Part shown: positions 8,329 to 17,946 of the stretch, one piece after another
How positions within the stretch are numbered: position 1 is the first letter of the stretch
How the letters are laid out: the number at the start of each line of letters is the position of its first letter
DNA from: CAVURW01 sp963743595
Lineage (GTDB): Bacteria; Verrucomicrobiota; Verrucomicrobiia; Methylacidiphilales; UBA1321
Direction: 5' to 3'
Assembly (NCBI GenBank): GCA_963743595.1
Contig: CAVURW010000082.1
Span: 1 to 50,715 of the forward strand
Length of the DNA stretch: 50,715 bases
The notes under the pieces: model-generated
Databases searched by the model: none
The model's input: the letters and a program-made list of their open reading frames with translations, nothing else
What the model was told of the DNA's origin: nothing
Made by a program: the position numbers and the translations under genes

Positions 8329-9345
8329 TTAATTCGCGGCGGGCGGCGGTGCAGGTGGTCCGGCAGGCCAGGGAGTCGGCGGCGGAATTTTGGCCGGAGC
8401 ACCCAGCGTCTCGTTTAGCAATTGAGCGAGGCGCAGACCGGCGATAACGATGCGTTGTTTAGCCAGCTGATTCGCCTCTAAAACATAGGCCTCGTTCAAG
8501 CGAACCTCCGGTGAACCCGGCCCCTCCATGAGATGCGCATAGGCGATCGTGCGCGCCAGATGATTGCTCTCCTTCGCCCAGCCCAGGAAATCGGGCTCGA
8601 GGTTCAGTGCGGGATCGGGCGGAAACTCTTTCTGAAATTGCGCGGCTAGCGGACGCACCGACTGGAGATCGATTCCCGCACCTTTATCGTCAAATGCAGA
8701 ATCGAGCGAGACCATATTGGTCGAGGAATCGAACGAAGCGCGCCATGAGGCATCCCAGAAATAGTGGAGGTTCAGCCGGTCGCCCTTGGAATCGGTAATC
8801 GGCCCATTCAAGATCATCACTTTGTTGCCACCGGCGTCAGATTCGAGCCGTCCATGGCGCATCGAGAAGGCGCTGGCGGCGTGGAGTGGTTGATGGATAT
8901 CGCCCACGAGATGAAGGACCATCGCCACCGCGATTTCCTTACTGGGGATGTAGGGATCGGTGCCGCCCTGAAGAACCACGTAGGCGCGTTGCAAGGCCAG
9001 AACTGCGTTTCCATGCTCCTCGTTGTCTTGCCCCGGCACCGTGGCGGGAGAGGGATCGGAATCCTTTAACCCGAAATCGATGTAGTGCCACGAGCGAAAA
9101 AGGCCTAGGAACGGCATCCCAGGATGATGCCCCTTAATGATATCCATCCAGCAGGCGAGATTGATCGGGTTAAACGTAATCGGACCCTGCACTTTCGGAG
9201 CCATTTGATCCAGAGCAGCTCGAGCCTGCGCGTTCAGGTGATCCTGCGCGATCCACGCCACGATTTCATGACCGCCAGCATCCCAGGCAAATACAGGCCG
9301 ACCCATCACCACGAAACCAATTGCAAAAAACGTCAATAAACGCAT
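8329..9345 (-). CDS. S1/P1-type zinc-dependent nuclease, exported
   Basis: The zinc ligands of the S1/P1 family are all visible: the mature N-terminal Trp (signal peptide ends VFA, then WDAGGHE), the His in the same motif, His/Asp in SWHYIDFG, the HxxxDxHQPLH core (HLVGDIHQPLHA), and His/Asp in NLHYFWD. These enzymes cleave single-stranded DNA and RNA and remove 3' phosphates; this one should act in the periplasm or outside the cell. I chose the ATG at 9345 because it places the signal peptide directly at the N-terminus; an in-frame ATG at 9399 would add 18 polar residues. The C-terminus is Pro/Ala-rich. It is the first gene of a three-gene minus-strand operon. Confidence 0.9.
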   Translation of the reverse strand: MRLLTFFAIGFVVMGRPVFAWDAGGHEIVAWIAQDHLNAQARAALDQMAPKVQGPITFNPINLACWMDIIKGHHPGMPFLGLFRSWHYIDFGLKDSDPSPATVPGQDNEEHGNAVLALQRAYVVLQGGTDPYIPSKEIAVAMVLHLVGDIHQPLHAASAFSMRHGRLESDAGGNKVMILNGPITDSKGDRLNLHYFWDASWRASFDSSTNMVSLDSAFDDKGAGIDLQSVRPLAAQFQKEFPPDPALNLEPDFLGWAKESNHLARTIAYAHLMEGPGSPEVRLNEAYVLEANQLAKQRIVIAGLRLAQLLNETLGAPAKIPPPTPWPAGPPAPPPAAN

Positions 9346-9452
9346 GCACCCAAAGTGAGCACGAGTCTCAGGAGAAAGCAATGTAACCGACTGATCCATG
9401 GTAGAGATTAAACGGACTTCCTAGCTCATTGTCGTTGAAATAAGGAGGGGTT

Positions 9453-9509
9453 ATGGCGAAAAACTTTGATCAATTTTTCACAACTTTTGGCATTTTAAAG
9501 AACAACTGA
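9453..9509 (+). CDS. Candidate 18-residue leader peptide or small protein
   Basis: The ATG at 9453 follows TAAGGAGGGGTT, one of the best Shine-Dalgarno matches in the window (TAAGGAGG, six bases ahead of the ATG when the trailing GG is counted as part of the spacer). The frame reads MAKNFDQFFTTFGILKNN and stops at 9509. It ends 30 bp before the ATG of the membrane-anchored protein at 9540, which itself has no visible ribosome site. It may be a leader peptide coupling translation to the next gene or a free-standing small protein. The length is too short to exclude chance; the ribosome site is the main support. Confidence 0.35.
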   Translation: MAKNFDQFFTTFGILKNN

Positions 9510-9539
9510 AGAATATAAATCACTTAACCTTTCGATCAC

Positions 9540-10091
9540 ATGCGGCTCTTCAACTTTTTAGTGAAGAATTGGATCCTGAAAGTGGGAGCACTCCTCGTTT
9601 TAATTTTGAGCGTCGGTTTTTGGGTGCTGAGTGATTGGGAGAAGAACCTTGGACCGCCAGCTGAAGATCTGTGGAGGCGTGCAAGTGCGCCCCGACCGAA
9701 CACGATTGAGGTGCGCATTGGAAACGGGAGTGACGGTGTTTCAATTTTCACTATCGATTTCGCTACCAAGAAATGGATTGGCATGGCTGAGTGGACGGCG
9801 GAAAAGCACGGTCCCGCGACTGAAGCTGCCCGGTTCGATTCCGCACAAGAGGTCATCGGAGGGAATGATGGCTCGTTACTGACTGACAGCCAACTGGTCG
9901 CAGTGAGAAAGTGGACGGACGATTTGCCAGCGCCTTTAACGCCATTGAGTTCCGAACCACCTCATATAAAAATCGCCATCCGATTTTACGGGGAGCAAAA
10001 GTTTATTGTTTATGGGGGAGTCCAAGCCAAGGCGATCGTCCGTGCTTTCTATTTGGCAATGGGAGAGGCAGATTCGTGGCCTCCACTCTAG
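9540..10091 (+). CDS. Membrane-anchored hypothetical protein
   Basis: The 183-residue product has one N-terminal membrane segment (about residues 12-31, ILKVGALLVLILSVGFWVL) and a polar extracytoplasmic domain. I do not recognise the family. There is no lipobox, and the hydrophobic stretch reads as an uncleaved anchor. No Shine-Dalgarno precedes the ATG, but a short ORF with a perfect one ends 30 bp upstream. It precedes the giant transglutaminase/TPR gene by 137 bp on the same strand and is somewhat more AT-rich than the surrounding housekeeping genes. Confidence 0.65.
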   Translation: MRLFNFLVKNWILKVGALLVLILSVGFWVLSDWEKNLGPPAEDLWRRASAPRPNTIEVRIGNGSDGVSIFTIDFATKKWIGMAEWTAEKHGPATEAARFDSAQEVIGGNDGSLLTDSQLVAVRKWTDDLPAPLTPLSSEPPHIKIAIRFYGEQKFIVYGGVQAKAIVRAFYLAMGEADSWPPL

Positions 10092-10228
10092 AAGCAATTT
10101 GTCCGCCGTCGACAGGACAGCAGCTTTCAACGTCAGCGATAAATGAAACCGCACCACTACGGTTAATTATGCCCTGTTTCCACGAGATTCGGCTTGTGAT
10201 TTACCGGGAATGAAGATCAATTTGTGAA

Positions 10229-13200
10229 ATGCGAGTGTGTCTCAAGATGGCTCGGTTCGGCCTGTGTTCCGTTGTACTATTGGCATTGGCGTTTCCCGGA
10301 GCCGCTCGAGCGGACGACCCAGCAGTGGTCCTGGTTCCGCCACCAGCGATTTACAAGGATAAGCTGGAGAAGATGTTGACGCCTCTGGACGAGGTGTTGA
10401 AGAAAGCGAGCGACTTTAAGTCGCTGGAAGAGGGCCAGGACGGAATCGTGCTGCTCGATGAGGCGGTGACTTACGAGACGCCGGAGGGCCACAAATACAC
10501 CGCCTACCACTCCGTAAATAAAGCGCTGAATGAGGCTGGTGTGAAATCGATGGCGCAGGCCAGTTTCAGCTACAAAAAGAAAGCGCAGTCCGCGTACCTG
10601 GTTCTAGCTCAAACCATCAAGGAAGACGGAACTAAATTTCCCGTTAAGAACGACGCGATTTTCCTGAAGACGTCCGAGGACGACGCTGACTCCATTTACG
10701 ACGATGAAGTGCAGCTGGTAACGATTTACCCGAGCGTAAAGCCGGGTAGTATCACGGAGCGAATCGTCGTTTTGGAAGAGCCAGAAGCGAAGATCCCCAA
10801 TGAGTTCAGCGAGCTCTTTGTCTGGTCAGGAGGCTGGCCGGAATATCAACAGCGTTTCCAACTCGATCTTCCGAAGAAATATGCAGATCGACTGAAGATC
10901 ACGAATTTAGGTGCCGCAGCCGCCACGCTGACAAAAGAGACGCTGCCGGATGATCGTGAAAAGCTTTTGTGGGAGCTGAAGAACGAGCCCGCCGATCAGG
11001 AGGACGACACGGAGGCCTCGGCCTATCAGATCGGGCCGTTAGTATGGGTTTCTACGTTAGCCGATTGGGACGGTTTCGCTAAATGGTATCACGGCTTGCT
11101 GCAAGGCACGGATCAACTGAATCCTGAGCTGAAGGCAAAAGTCGATGAGTGGACGAAGGGGATCACCGAGCCGCGGCAGATACTGAATGTGCTCTGTAAT
11201 CACGCGGCGCAGGACGTGCGTTACACCGGCATCGAGCTGGGCAAATCCGATATGCAGCCCCACGAATGCTCCAGCGTGTGGGGCCAAAAGTATGGTGATT
11301 GCAAGGATAAGGCGAATTTGTTGCGGGCGATGCTGGCTTACAAGGGCATCACGGCGTGGCTAACGCTCCTCGATACAGAGCACGCCGGGGTTGTAAACCG
11401 CGCGAACCCAGATTACCGTCAGTTCGACCATTGCATCGATTGCGTGCAGCTCGGGCAGGATCGTATTTTCTGCGATCCGACGATTACCTATGGCGCTCCG
11501 GGTGTGCTGAACGGCAGCACGTGCGATCGCGATGTGTTGGTGCTGCAGGGCGATAAGGCCGATTGGGAACGGACGCCGGTGTTTAAGGGCGCGCGGTTCG
11601 AATACACGTTTGACCTGGAATTGAAGCCGAATGGGGAACTCGCCGGCTGGGTGACCTTAAACGCGTACGGTTACTACAGCTCCAGCCTGCGCAAGAAATA
11701 TCAGGACGCGGCGAAGGTGGATGCAATTTCGAAGATGCAGGATGAGGTCGCGACGTTTTTCCCGAATTGCACCGTGGTGGATCTGAAATTGGGCGAGACC
11801 CCTGCTACTCCCGCGCCTACCGAAAATGATCTGCCGCCTTACACCGTGAAGGCTTACATGACTCTGAACGGCGTGATCAATCCTGGTGATTCCACCGGCC
11901 AACTGAAGTTTCCCGCACCCACGGGAATTTTACCCGACATCTCGAAGTACAAGACCCAGCTTCACACGATATTTCTTTGGCCGGACCTCTGCAAATTCAC
12001 GGCGACAGTCAAATTACCAGACGGCTGGTCGGCGAGTTCGCTGCCACCGGCGTTTGCACAAGACACGGAACTCGCGAATCTGCAGGCGTCCTGGAGTGCG
12101 GATAAAGGCGCACTCACGGCGAATTTTTCCGCCGACACCAAGCGCAGCATCTACACCTCCGACCAATGGCACACCCTAGGCGACATGGTGACGAATTTAC
12201 AGGCTTGGTGCTCCCGGTCACTGGCGATTGCGCGGAACACCTCGAACTCATCCACGATCATGAGTTATCACCCAACGAGTGATGCGGATATCGTTTCGCA
12301 CATGGCAGTGATGCCAACGGGCGAGGGCGAATTGAGCTTGATCGATTCGGAGTATCCGGAGACGGGAAACGTGAGCGTCCGCAGAGCAGCCTTGGAGAGA
12401 ATCGCGACGCTTTACCCGAATGATCAAAAGTCCAAATTCGAGGCCTCCATTCGCATCAGCTCACTCGATCTGGACGACAAGAAATATGCGGAAGTCATTA
12501 ATCGGCTTGCGCCCTTGGAAGAGGCCTATCGCTCCACCATGGATGAATCGACTCTCGCATGGGGCAATTACATCATCGGTCTGGCGCTGGAAGGCGCTGG
12601 GAAGAAGGACGATGCTCTGGCGGTCTTCAAGCTGGTTGCTGAGAACGAGCATGTGGATGGATTTCGCCGGGGTTGGTCCACCTACGAGGTCATGGAAATG
12701 TTACAGGAGAGTGCGCCTAAGGATGCTCTTGATTACGCCGACAAAGGCTTGAATCTCGACCCAGATCCGACTCCCTCCATCTACGGCCTGTACGGGCAAA
12801 TCGCTGTGAAGAATAAGTGGGCGGACCGCTTTAAGGATCGTTTCGCAAAATTGCTCGGACGCAAACCGCAGAACCTCTCCGATATTCTGCAGGCTCAGGT
12901 GGATGCGACGAAGGGGTTGATCGATAAAGGAAACAAAGATGACGCGTTGACGTTAATCGGCGTTTTGGAGAGCCTCTCGGATCCGGCTGTGACGGGCGAT
13001 TCTTTCCAGCGCTCGCTCAAGGATCTACGCGGGCAAATGACGAGCTCCAGCAGCTGCGAGAAATTGCAAAAAGAGCTGAAAACGTTGATTGAAAAATACC
13101 CGGAGATCGCAGCACTCGAGAAGAAACAACCGAAGTTTGCTTCTGTGGATGATGCGCAAAAATCAGAGTCTCAACATGAGGATAAATCGGAAGCCGACGA

Positions 13201-16200
13201 AGGGCTGGGTTGCGCGTTGAGGGTGGCGATCGCCTACCCGGCAGACGATGATTATCCGAAGCATTTCTGGGACGTATTTCGGCTGTCGGAATGGGCGCTG
13301 AGAACAAGCGGTTCTGCAGTGAAAGAGCCGTTTTTTAAGGATCTCGAGACGCTGAGCTTGGAGCTGCCCCACAGCGCAGACGCCTACACAGATTGTCTGC
13401 TCTTGCAGGCGCGCATCGATGAGCGGGCCGATAACCGGGCAGCGGCGGCGAAGATTTACGATTCGTTGATCAAGACCACTGATCTGGCCGATGGCTTTCA
13501 AGGCATTCTGGCCATGCGAAACGGGAAGAACTTTGAGGATGAGCAAGACTACACCCAAGCTTTAGCGGCTTACCACAGCGCGGAGCAGTATGTGGAGCAG
13601 GGGCCGAGCAGTCAGGAAGCGATCTTGCGCGCCGCCTTTATCGAGTTCGATAACGGAAATCAGAAAGAGGCTTTTCGATTGGTCCAGGTGCTGAAAGAGA
13701 CGTCCAAGAAAGGGAAGTTAAAGGATAAAGAACAGATGACCGATGTCTTGGTGCTTCAGCCCGATAACGCGGACGGCACGCTGCCGGATCATTGGAAATC
13801 GTGGCCGGAATGGTGGCCGGCTTGGAAGAGAATCGAATCGGCCAATGGAATCACGCCGGATCCGAAACAGAAAATCATCCCCATCATTCCCAGCCTGGAA
13901 AAGATGGGTAAAGCCTACGGAGAAGCCAAGCGGGATGGAGACCCAAGAAAAGCGCTCTTGCAAATCCAACTCTTGGCGTACGCCGCCCGGTTTTATCCGA
14001 ACGCCGCTTTTGAGCTTGCCGCATTTACCCCCTTACTGGAGACCTCTTTCCCGTTGCAGGCGCCGGATCTCCGGCAGTTAACGATTCATTTGCTGGAGCC
14101 GTTCAAGCCCTACAATCAGAAGACCACCACAGGCCGGATTCTCTTCTTGATCATCAATTATCTCGACTCGCATCAGGCGCAGAAAGTACTCGATTTGATG
14201 GCTAAGGAATGGAAGCCCGAGTTGGAGGATTCCAGTTTAGTCATGAGCGCCGTGCATCGTGTCTGGGCTGTTGCCGCGATGGAAAAGAACCAAGACGTCG
14301 CAAAGGTAACGGCGCTTATGGAGAAAGATTTGAAGGATGGGATGACGCAAGATCGCGCAATCGAAGTGAGCGTTTTATTCGACGCTTATCAGAAATTAAA
14401 CCGCACGAAAGATGCGGAAGCCCTGCTTCAGACCGAGCTTCAGAATCCCGATGTCACCGCCGACGCCGCGAACACCACCGCGCTGAGGGCGAAGCTCAAG
14501 GGATTGACGGAGAGTGCGGAGGCTTCCGTGGGCTTGTGCGATGCGGTCACTGACTGGCTTAAAGAGAATAAACCCGAGTGGTGGGACTTTGCCGAGCCGA
14601 AGACCCTGGACGATCCTCTCTTTAACCAGGTCGATTTAATCCAAAGGACCGAAAGCGCAACCGACCATTTCCGGGCGAGCGGTGACCCGAAATATGCGCG
14701 CGCCGAGCTCATTAAGGCGGCTCTGCTCTCCCCAAGCGTGACAACCATGGCCGCCGATGAGCAGGTTCGCGACGTGATTTTCGGATTCGAGATGCTTTTT
14801 GACTCGATCCCGACGCAGTCTAAGGCAAACGCTTTCGCGCGAACAGTTCTTGATTCGGCGAAGATGCCGAAGGCGGTTAAGGGCGGGTTTCTCTACTTCG
14901 TCCTTCTCGACGCCCTGAGGAGTCGCCACATGACTGATTTCGCGACGTTTAACCAGGAGCCTTACATCCACTCCCTAACGCTGGACCAGAAAATTTTGGT
15001 CAATCTCGTGGCCGATTACGGCAAGCAGGATCGCTCGTCGGCGGCCGCAATTAAAAGCTACCTAGACCGGGTGAAACAGAGCTCGCTTGGTTACGAGAGA
15101 ATCGCTGGTTTTGCCCTCGATGATTTGATGCAGCTGGGGGATGTGGACGGAGCACAAGCGCTCGTGGATGAGTTGGGCAAGTCAAGCGACGCCTCCATCG
15201 CCTCGATGGCCCAGCGCAGTGAACCGTTGCTTAAAGCTGTTAAGGCCGTTGAGCCGGTGCTCAGCGCGCTCCGTGATACAGCCCTTACCGATTACCCTAT
15301 TGATTCCATTTCGAAGCCGGACGGTTTCGATGATCGCCGGCAATTTCTCACATTTGTTGATCTGACTGATGAACAGGCCATGCAGTATCAGCTCTACATG
15401 CTGAAGTTGCATCGAGAACCGACGAACTTGGATTTCTGGATTGAGCTTCTGGAAAATCGGCGGGCGACCGAAGGGCGTTTGGGGCTCGATTTGTGTAAGC
15501 GTGTCCTGGAGCTTTCTGCCGTGGATGACCGTTTGCGAAGTCTCTTTGCACGCTTTCTCATGTCTGCGGTGGACTTCGATAACCCCGACTTGCGCAAGTC
15601 TGTCCGCGAAGTTCTGACGAAGTACCAGGACCTACCGAATGCTCCCTTAACGACCGAAGCCATTCGTATTTGCCAAAGCGAACTCGCCCTGCGCGCGGGA
15701 GATCCTATCGATCTCGAAACAAGTTTCGGCTCTCTCTCGCCGGAAAACGCCACTTTGGCTGATATGCTCCGTTTAAACAGCTACATCCAGACGAGTGATC
15801 CGAAGCTCCAGTCCGTGGTGGATGGCCTCTCCGACGAAGAAAAGGAGGGCGTGCCCGGCTATTTCATTTATGAAGCTGAGAACAAACTCGCCAGGAGTGA
15901 AAAGGCGATGGCCGCCCGTGCCTCCGCAGAAAAAGACCTGCACCACTTGATTATGGAGGCGTGGTTAACCAACGGGACCGGTTTCGTTCGTGAGGCATCG
16001 AATGTCGTGGAGGGATTGAACGCCGTGGAGACAATTCCGAGCGAGTTCGATGCGTTCCTAGCGAAAAATATGCCCGGTTTTTCAGCGACACATCAGTTCG
16101 AATTGGTGAAAGCCTTCGTAAATAAAGATTGGAAGAAGGTGACCGAGTTGGGTGATCTTCAAATCCAGCAAGATCCTAAGGTTTATCATTTCTACTGGTT

Positions 16201-16582
16201 CCGCGGTCGCGCGGAGTATGAGCTAGGCGAGAAGGATAAAGCCGCTTCGGACCTGACGATCTTCTGCAAGTATTCACACGACGAACTGCCCTACCCCACG
16301 GCTAAGGAATTGCTCGCTAAGCTCGCTTCGGGTGATTCGTCACCGCTGACAACACCCTCCCCAGCGGCAACCGTGGCGCCAACCGTTCCCCCTGCACCTT
16401 CGGCAGCTCCGACAGCAACGCCCATGCCCGCGAGCGTGACGGAAACGCCCACCGCAGCACCCACGCCCACGTCAGCCCCAACTTCCGCGCCCGCGCCTAC
16501 ACCCGTGCCCACCCAGGTTCCCAAGCCAACTGCCACGCCCAAACCGCCGACGCCTACGCCTGCCATAAACTCGGTCGATTGA
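10229..16582 (+). CDS. Giant exported DUF3857/transglutaminase-like/TPR protein (2117 aa)
   Basis: A signal peptide (about residues 1-28, ending ARADD) is followed by a DUF3857-like beta-rich domain (about 50-240), then a transglutaminase-like domain (about 310-420). The papain-type triad is intact: Cys358 in YGDCKDKA, His401 in FDHC and Asp416 in FCDPT. A second beta-rich region runs to about residue 640. From about 680 to 2030 the chain is helical, with many degenerate TPR-like pairs (for example YIIGLALEGAGKKDDALAVF). The last 70 residues are a Pro/Thr/Ala tail of PTP-type repeats. DUF3857-transglutaminase proteins are widespread in Bacteroidota and Verrucomicrobiota, usually 600-1200 residues, so this length is exceptional. 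Peptidase or cross-linking activity on periplasmic or surface proteins is inferred. ATG 10247 is an alternative start. Four pilin-like genes follow 83 bp downstream. Confidence 0.85.
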   Translation: MRVCLKMARFGLCSVVLLALAFPGAARADDPAVVLVPPPAIYKDKLEKMLTPLDEVLKKASDFKSLEEGQDGIVLLDEAVTYETPEGHKYTAYHSVNKALNEAGVKSMAQASFSYKKKAQSAYLVLAQTIKEDGTKFPVKNDAIFLKTSEDDADSIYDDEVQLVTIYPSVKPGSITERIVVLEEPEAKIPNEFSELFVWSGGWPEYQQRFQLDLPKKYADRLKITNLGAAAATLTKETLPDDREKLLWELKNEPADQEDDTEASAYQIGPLVWVSTLADWDGFAKWYHGLLQGTDQLNPELKAKVDEWTKGITEPRQILNVLCNHAAQDVRYTGIELGKSDMQPHECSSVWGQKYGDCKDKANLLRAMLAYKGITAWLTLLDTEHAGVVNRANPDYRQFDHCIDCVQLGQDRIFCDPTITYGAPGVLNGSTCDRDVLVLQGDKADWERTPVFKGARFEYTFDLELKPNGELAGWVTLNAYGYYSSSLRKKYQDAAKVDAISKMQDEVATFFPNCTVVDLKLGETPATPAPTENDLPPYTVKAYMTLNGVINPGDSTGQLKFPAPTGILPDISKYKTQLHTIFLWPDLCKFTATVKLPDGWSASSLPPAFAQDTELANLQASWSADKGALTANFSADTKRSIYTSDQWHTLGDMVTNLQAWCSRSLAIARNTSNSSTIMSYHPTSDADIVSHMAVMPTGEGELSLIDSEYPETGNVSVRRAALERIATLYPNDQKSKFEASIRISSLDLDDKKYAEVINRLAPLEEAYRSTMDESTLAWGNYIIGLALEGAGKKDDALAVFKLVAENEHVDGFRRGWSTYEVMEMLQESAPKDALDYADKGLNLDPDPTPSIYGLYGQIAVKNKWADRFKDRFAKLLGRKPQNLSDILQAQVDATKGLIDKGNKDDALTLIGVLESLSDPAVTGDSFQRSLKDLRGQMTSSSSCEKLQKELKTLIEKYPEIAALEKKQPKFASVDDAQKSESQHEDKSEADEGLGCALRVAIAYPADDDYPKHFWDVFRLSEWALRTSGSAVKEPFFKDLETLSLELPHSADAYTDCLLLQARIDERADNRAAAAKIYDSLIKTTDLADGFQGILAMRNGKNFEDEQDYTQALAAYHSAEQYVEQGPSSQEAILRAAFIEFDNGNQKEAFRLVQVLKETSKKGKLKDKEQMTDVLVLQPDNADGTLPDHWKSWPEWWPAWKRIESANGITPDPKQKIIPIIPSLEKMGKAYGEAKRDGDPRKALLQIQLLAYAARFYPNAAFELAAFTPLLETSFPLQAPDLRQLTIHLLEPFKPYNQKTTTGRILFLIINYLDSHQAQKVLDLMAKEWKPELEDSSLVMSAVHRVWAVAAMEKNQDVAKVTALMEKDLKDGMTQDRAIEVSVLFDAYQKLNRTKDAEALLQTELQNPDVTADAANTTALRAKLKGLTESAEASVGLCDAVTDWLKENKPEWWDFAEPKTLDDPLFNQVDLIQRTESATDHFRASGDPKYARAELIKAALLSPSVTTMAADEQVRDVIFGFEMLFDSIPTQSKANAFARTVLDSAKMPKAVKGGFLYFVLLDALRSRHMTDFATFNQEPYIHSLTLDQKILVNLVADYGKQDRSSAAAIKSYLDRVKQSSLGYERIAGFALDDLMQLGDVDGAQALVDELGKSSDASIASMAQRSEPLLKAVKAVEPVLSALRDTALTDYPIDSISKPDGFDDRRQFLTFVDLTDEQAMQYQLYMLKLHREPTNLDFWIELLENRRATEGRLGLDLCKRVLELSAVDDRLRSLFARFLMSAVDFDNPDLRKSVREVLTKYQDLPNAPLTTEAIRICQSELALRAGDPIDLETSFGSLSPENATLADMLRLNSYIQTSDPKLQSVVDGLSDEEKEGVPGYFIYEAENKLARSEKAMAARASAEKDLHHLIMEAWLTNGTGFVREASNVVEGLNAVETIPSEFDAFLAKNMPGFSATHQFELVKAFVNKDWKKVTELGDLQIQQDPKVYHFYWFRGRAEYELGEKDKAASDLTIFCKYSHDELPYPTAKELLAKLASGDSSPLTTPSPAATVAPTVPPAPSAAPTATPMPASVTETPTAAPTPTSAPTSAPAPTPVPTQVPKPTATPKPPTPTPAINSVD

Positions 16583-16665
16583 TTACCAGTTTGCCGACGG
16601 ATTGTTGTCGCCACGATTTGATTTTTGGCAGTAGTTCGGGCACCTTAGCAGGGGAGGTCGGCTCT

Positions 16666-17268
16666 ATGCTCGAGAAGTTCGGGTTCCATCATTTCATCCT
16701 ACTTCTCTTGCTGCTAGCCGGATTGGCCTGCTTGGCATTGTCTTCGAGGCCCCTAAGAATGCCTGGCGATTTTGAGGTCGCCAAAGTCCACAACTTAATC
16801 ATGGCGCTCTCCCAGTATGCGACCGATCACGATGGCCAATATCCGGTCGGCTCAACTTCTACAGCCGTTTTTCAGCAGTTGTACGACGGGCATTATCTGA
16901 ACGATGTTGGGGATCTCGTTACAGGAAAGAGGCCGCAGAGCGATGTGCCCAAACAGCTCCTCGCCGCAGATGTCTTCTGCGATGCTATGCAGGCCGCTAA
17001 TCGCCCCATTTCCACTAAAGACCCCGGCGAATTGCTTCTCGTCGTCACAAAGGGTCTCGATCCCGCCACTCTTAAAGACGGGCCGAATCCATTTCCGATC
17101 ACCCGACCTGAACAAAGCCCGTTGGGGTCAAACGGCGTGATCGCCGGATACCTCGATGGCAGCTCACGTTTTGTCCTCTCTGACGACGGTCAACCCGCGC
17201 TCGTCAATCTCACCGACTTTGATTTTAAGGTGCCACCCAACACCTCCTACCACACGGTGACGCCATGA
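16666..17268 (+). CDS. Pilin-like single-TM protein, paralog 1 of 4
   Basis: This product has an N-terminal membrane segment (about residues 6-26) followed by a small globular domain. The domain carries HNLIMALSQYATDHDGQYP, STAVFQQLYDGHYL, a central LLLVVTKGL, and SSRFV, and ends NTSYHTVTP. All of these recur in the next three genes. The N-terminal helix followed by NxxxALxxYxxDHxGxYP resembles verrucomicrobial type IV prepilin/pseudopilin proteins, but no prepilin peptidase site (G then FTLxE) is visible. I chose ATG 16666 because GGGGAGG lies 9 bases upstream; the open frame extends to a TTG at 16579. Its stop overlaps the next start (ATGA). Confidence 0.7.
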   Translation: MLEKFGFHHFILLLLLLAGLACLALSSRPLRMPGDFEVAKVHNLIMALSQYATDHDGQYPVGSTSTAVFQQLYDGHYLNDVGDLVTGKRPQSDVPKQLLAADVFCDAMQAANRPISTKDPGELLLVVTKGLDPATLKDGPNPFPITRPEQSPLGSNGVIAGYLDGSSRFVLSDDGQPALVNLTDFDFKVPPNTSYHTVTP

Positions 17269-17946
17269 ACGCACATGCGCTAAATAAGCCGTTGATCTCT
17301 GCATGGACAGAGGCTCGGGTGATTTGCGGGGTGCTCTTTGTGCTCCTGGTGCTCTTTTGGCTGTCCCTGCCAAGCATTTCCTCGTACCCAAATAATCCGG
17401 AGGGCCGGTTTGCCGCACCCGCACATAATTTAGCTGTGGCGCTCTTCCTCTACTCGAACGATCACGATGGCACCTACCCCTCTGGCGCAACCTCCACGGA
17501 CGTTTTCCAGAAGCTCTACGATGGGAAATACCTGACCGATCCCGCGAATCTGCTGCTTCCGAAGCTCGTCCGGCCATCCGTCCCGAGCACCTCTCCGTTA
17601 AAGTTGCCGCCGCATTATTCGTGCTGGGACACCGTTTCCGCCAGCGATCGGCCTTTGCATGCGAAGCACCCCGATGATTTGCCCGTGGTCATTTCCACGG
17701 GAATCGGTCCACTCACATTTCAATCGGGCTCCAATACTACCGCTGAATATCGCGGTAATGAACACCGGTAATCTCCCCTGGGGCGATGACGGAATCGTGA
17801 TCGCCTACCTTGACCAAAGCGCCCGCTTTCTCAAGTCGACTTCGACCCAAGAGGCATCGGTTTTCCATGGCTGGAATATCGTTAATATAACCGATAATAA
17901 CTTTGAGCTTCCGTCAAACACGTCGTATCACACCCTCATTCCATGA
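17265..17946 (+). CDS. Pilin-like single-TM protein, paralog 2 of 4 (frameshifted)
   Basis: Reading starts at ATG 17265, overlapping the previous stop by ATGA. The first frame encodes a membrane segment (WTEARVICGVLFVLLVLFW...), HNLAVALFLYSNDHDGTYP and STDVFQKLYDGKYL, and runs into a stop at 17771. The conserved C-terminal half (LPWGDDGIVIAYLD, SARFL, NTSYHTLIP) continues in the +1 frame to a TGA at 17944-17946, which overlaps the next gene's ATG at 17943. Removing a single base near 17746-17750 restores a 226-residue protein that aligns with its neighbours throughout. The indel may be a sequencing error or a real inactivating change; the intact downstream overlap argues that decay, if real, is recent. 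Confidence 0.65.

Noticed and set aside
11590..11605. GGTTCGAAT-like T-loop hinting at a tRNA
   Set aside because: It lies inside the transglutaminase/TPR reading frame, with no acceptor stem or anticodon arm around it.
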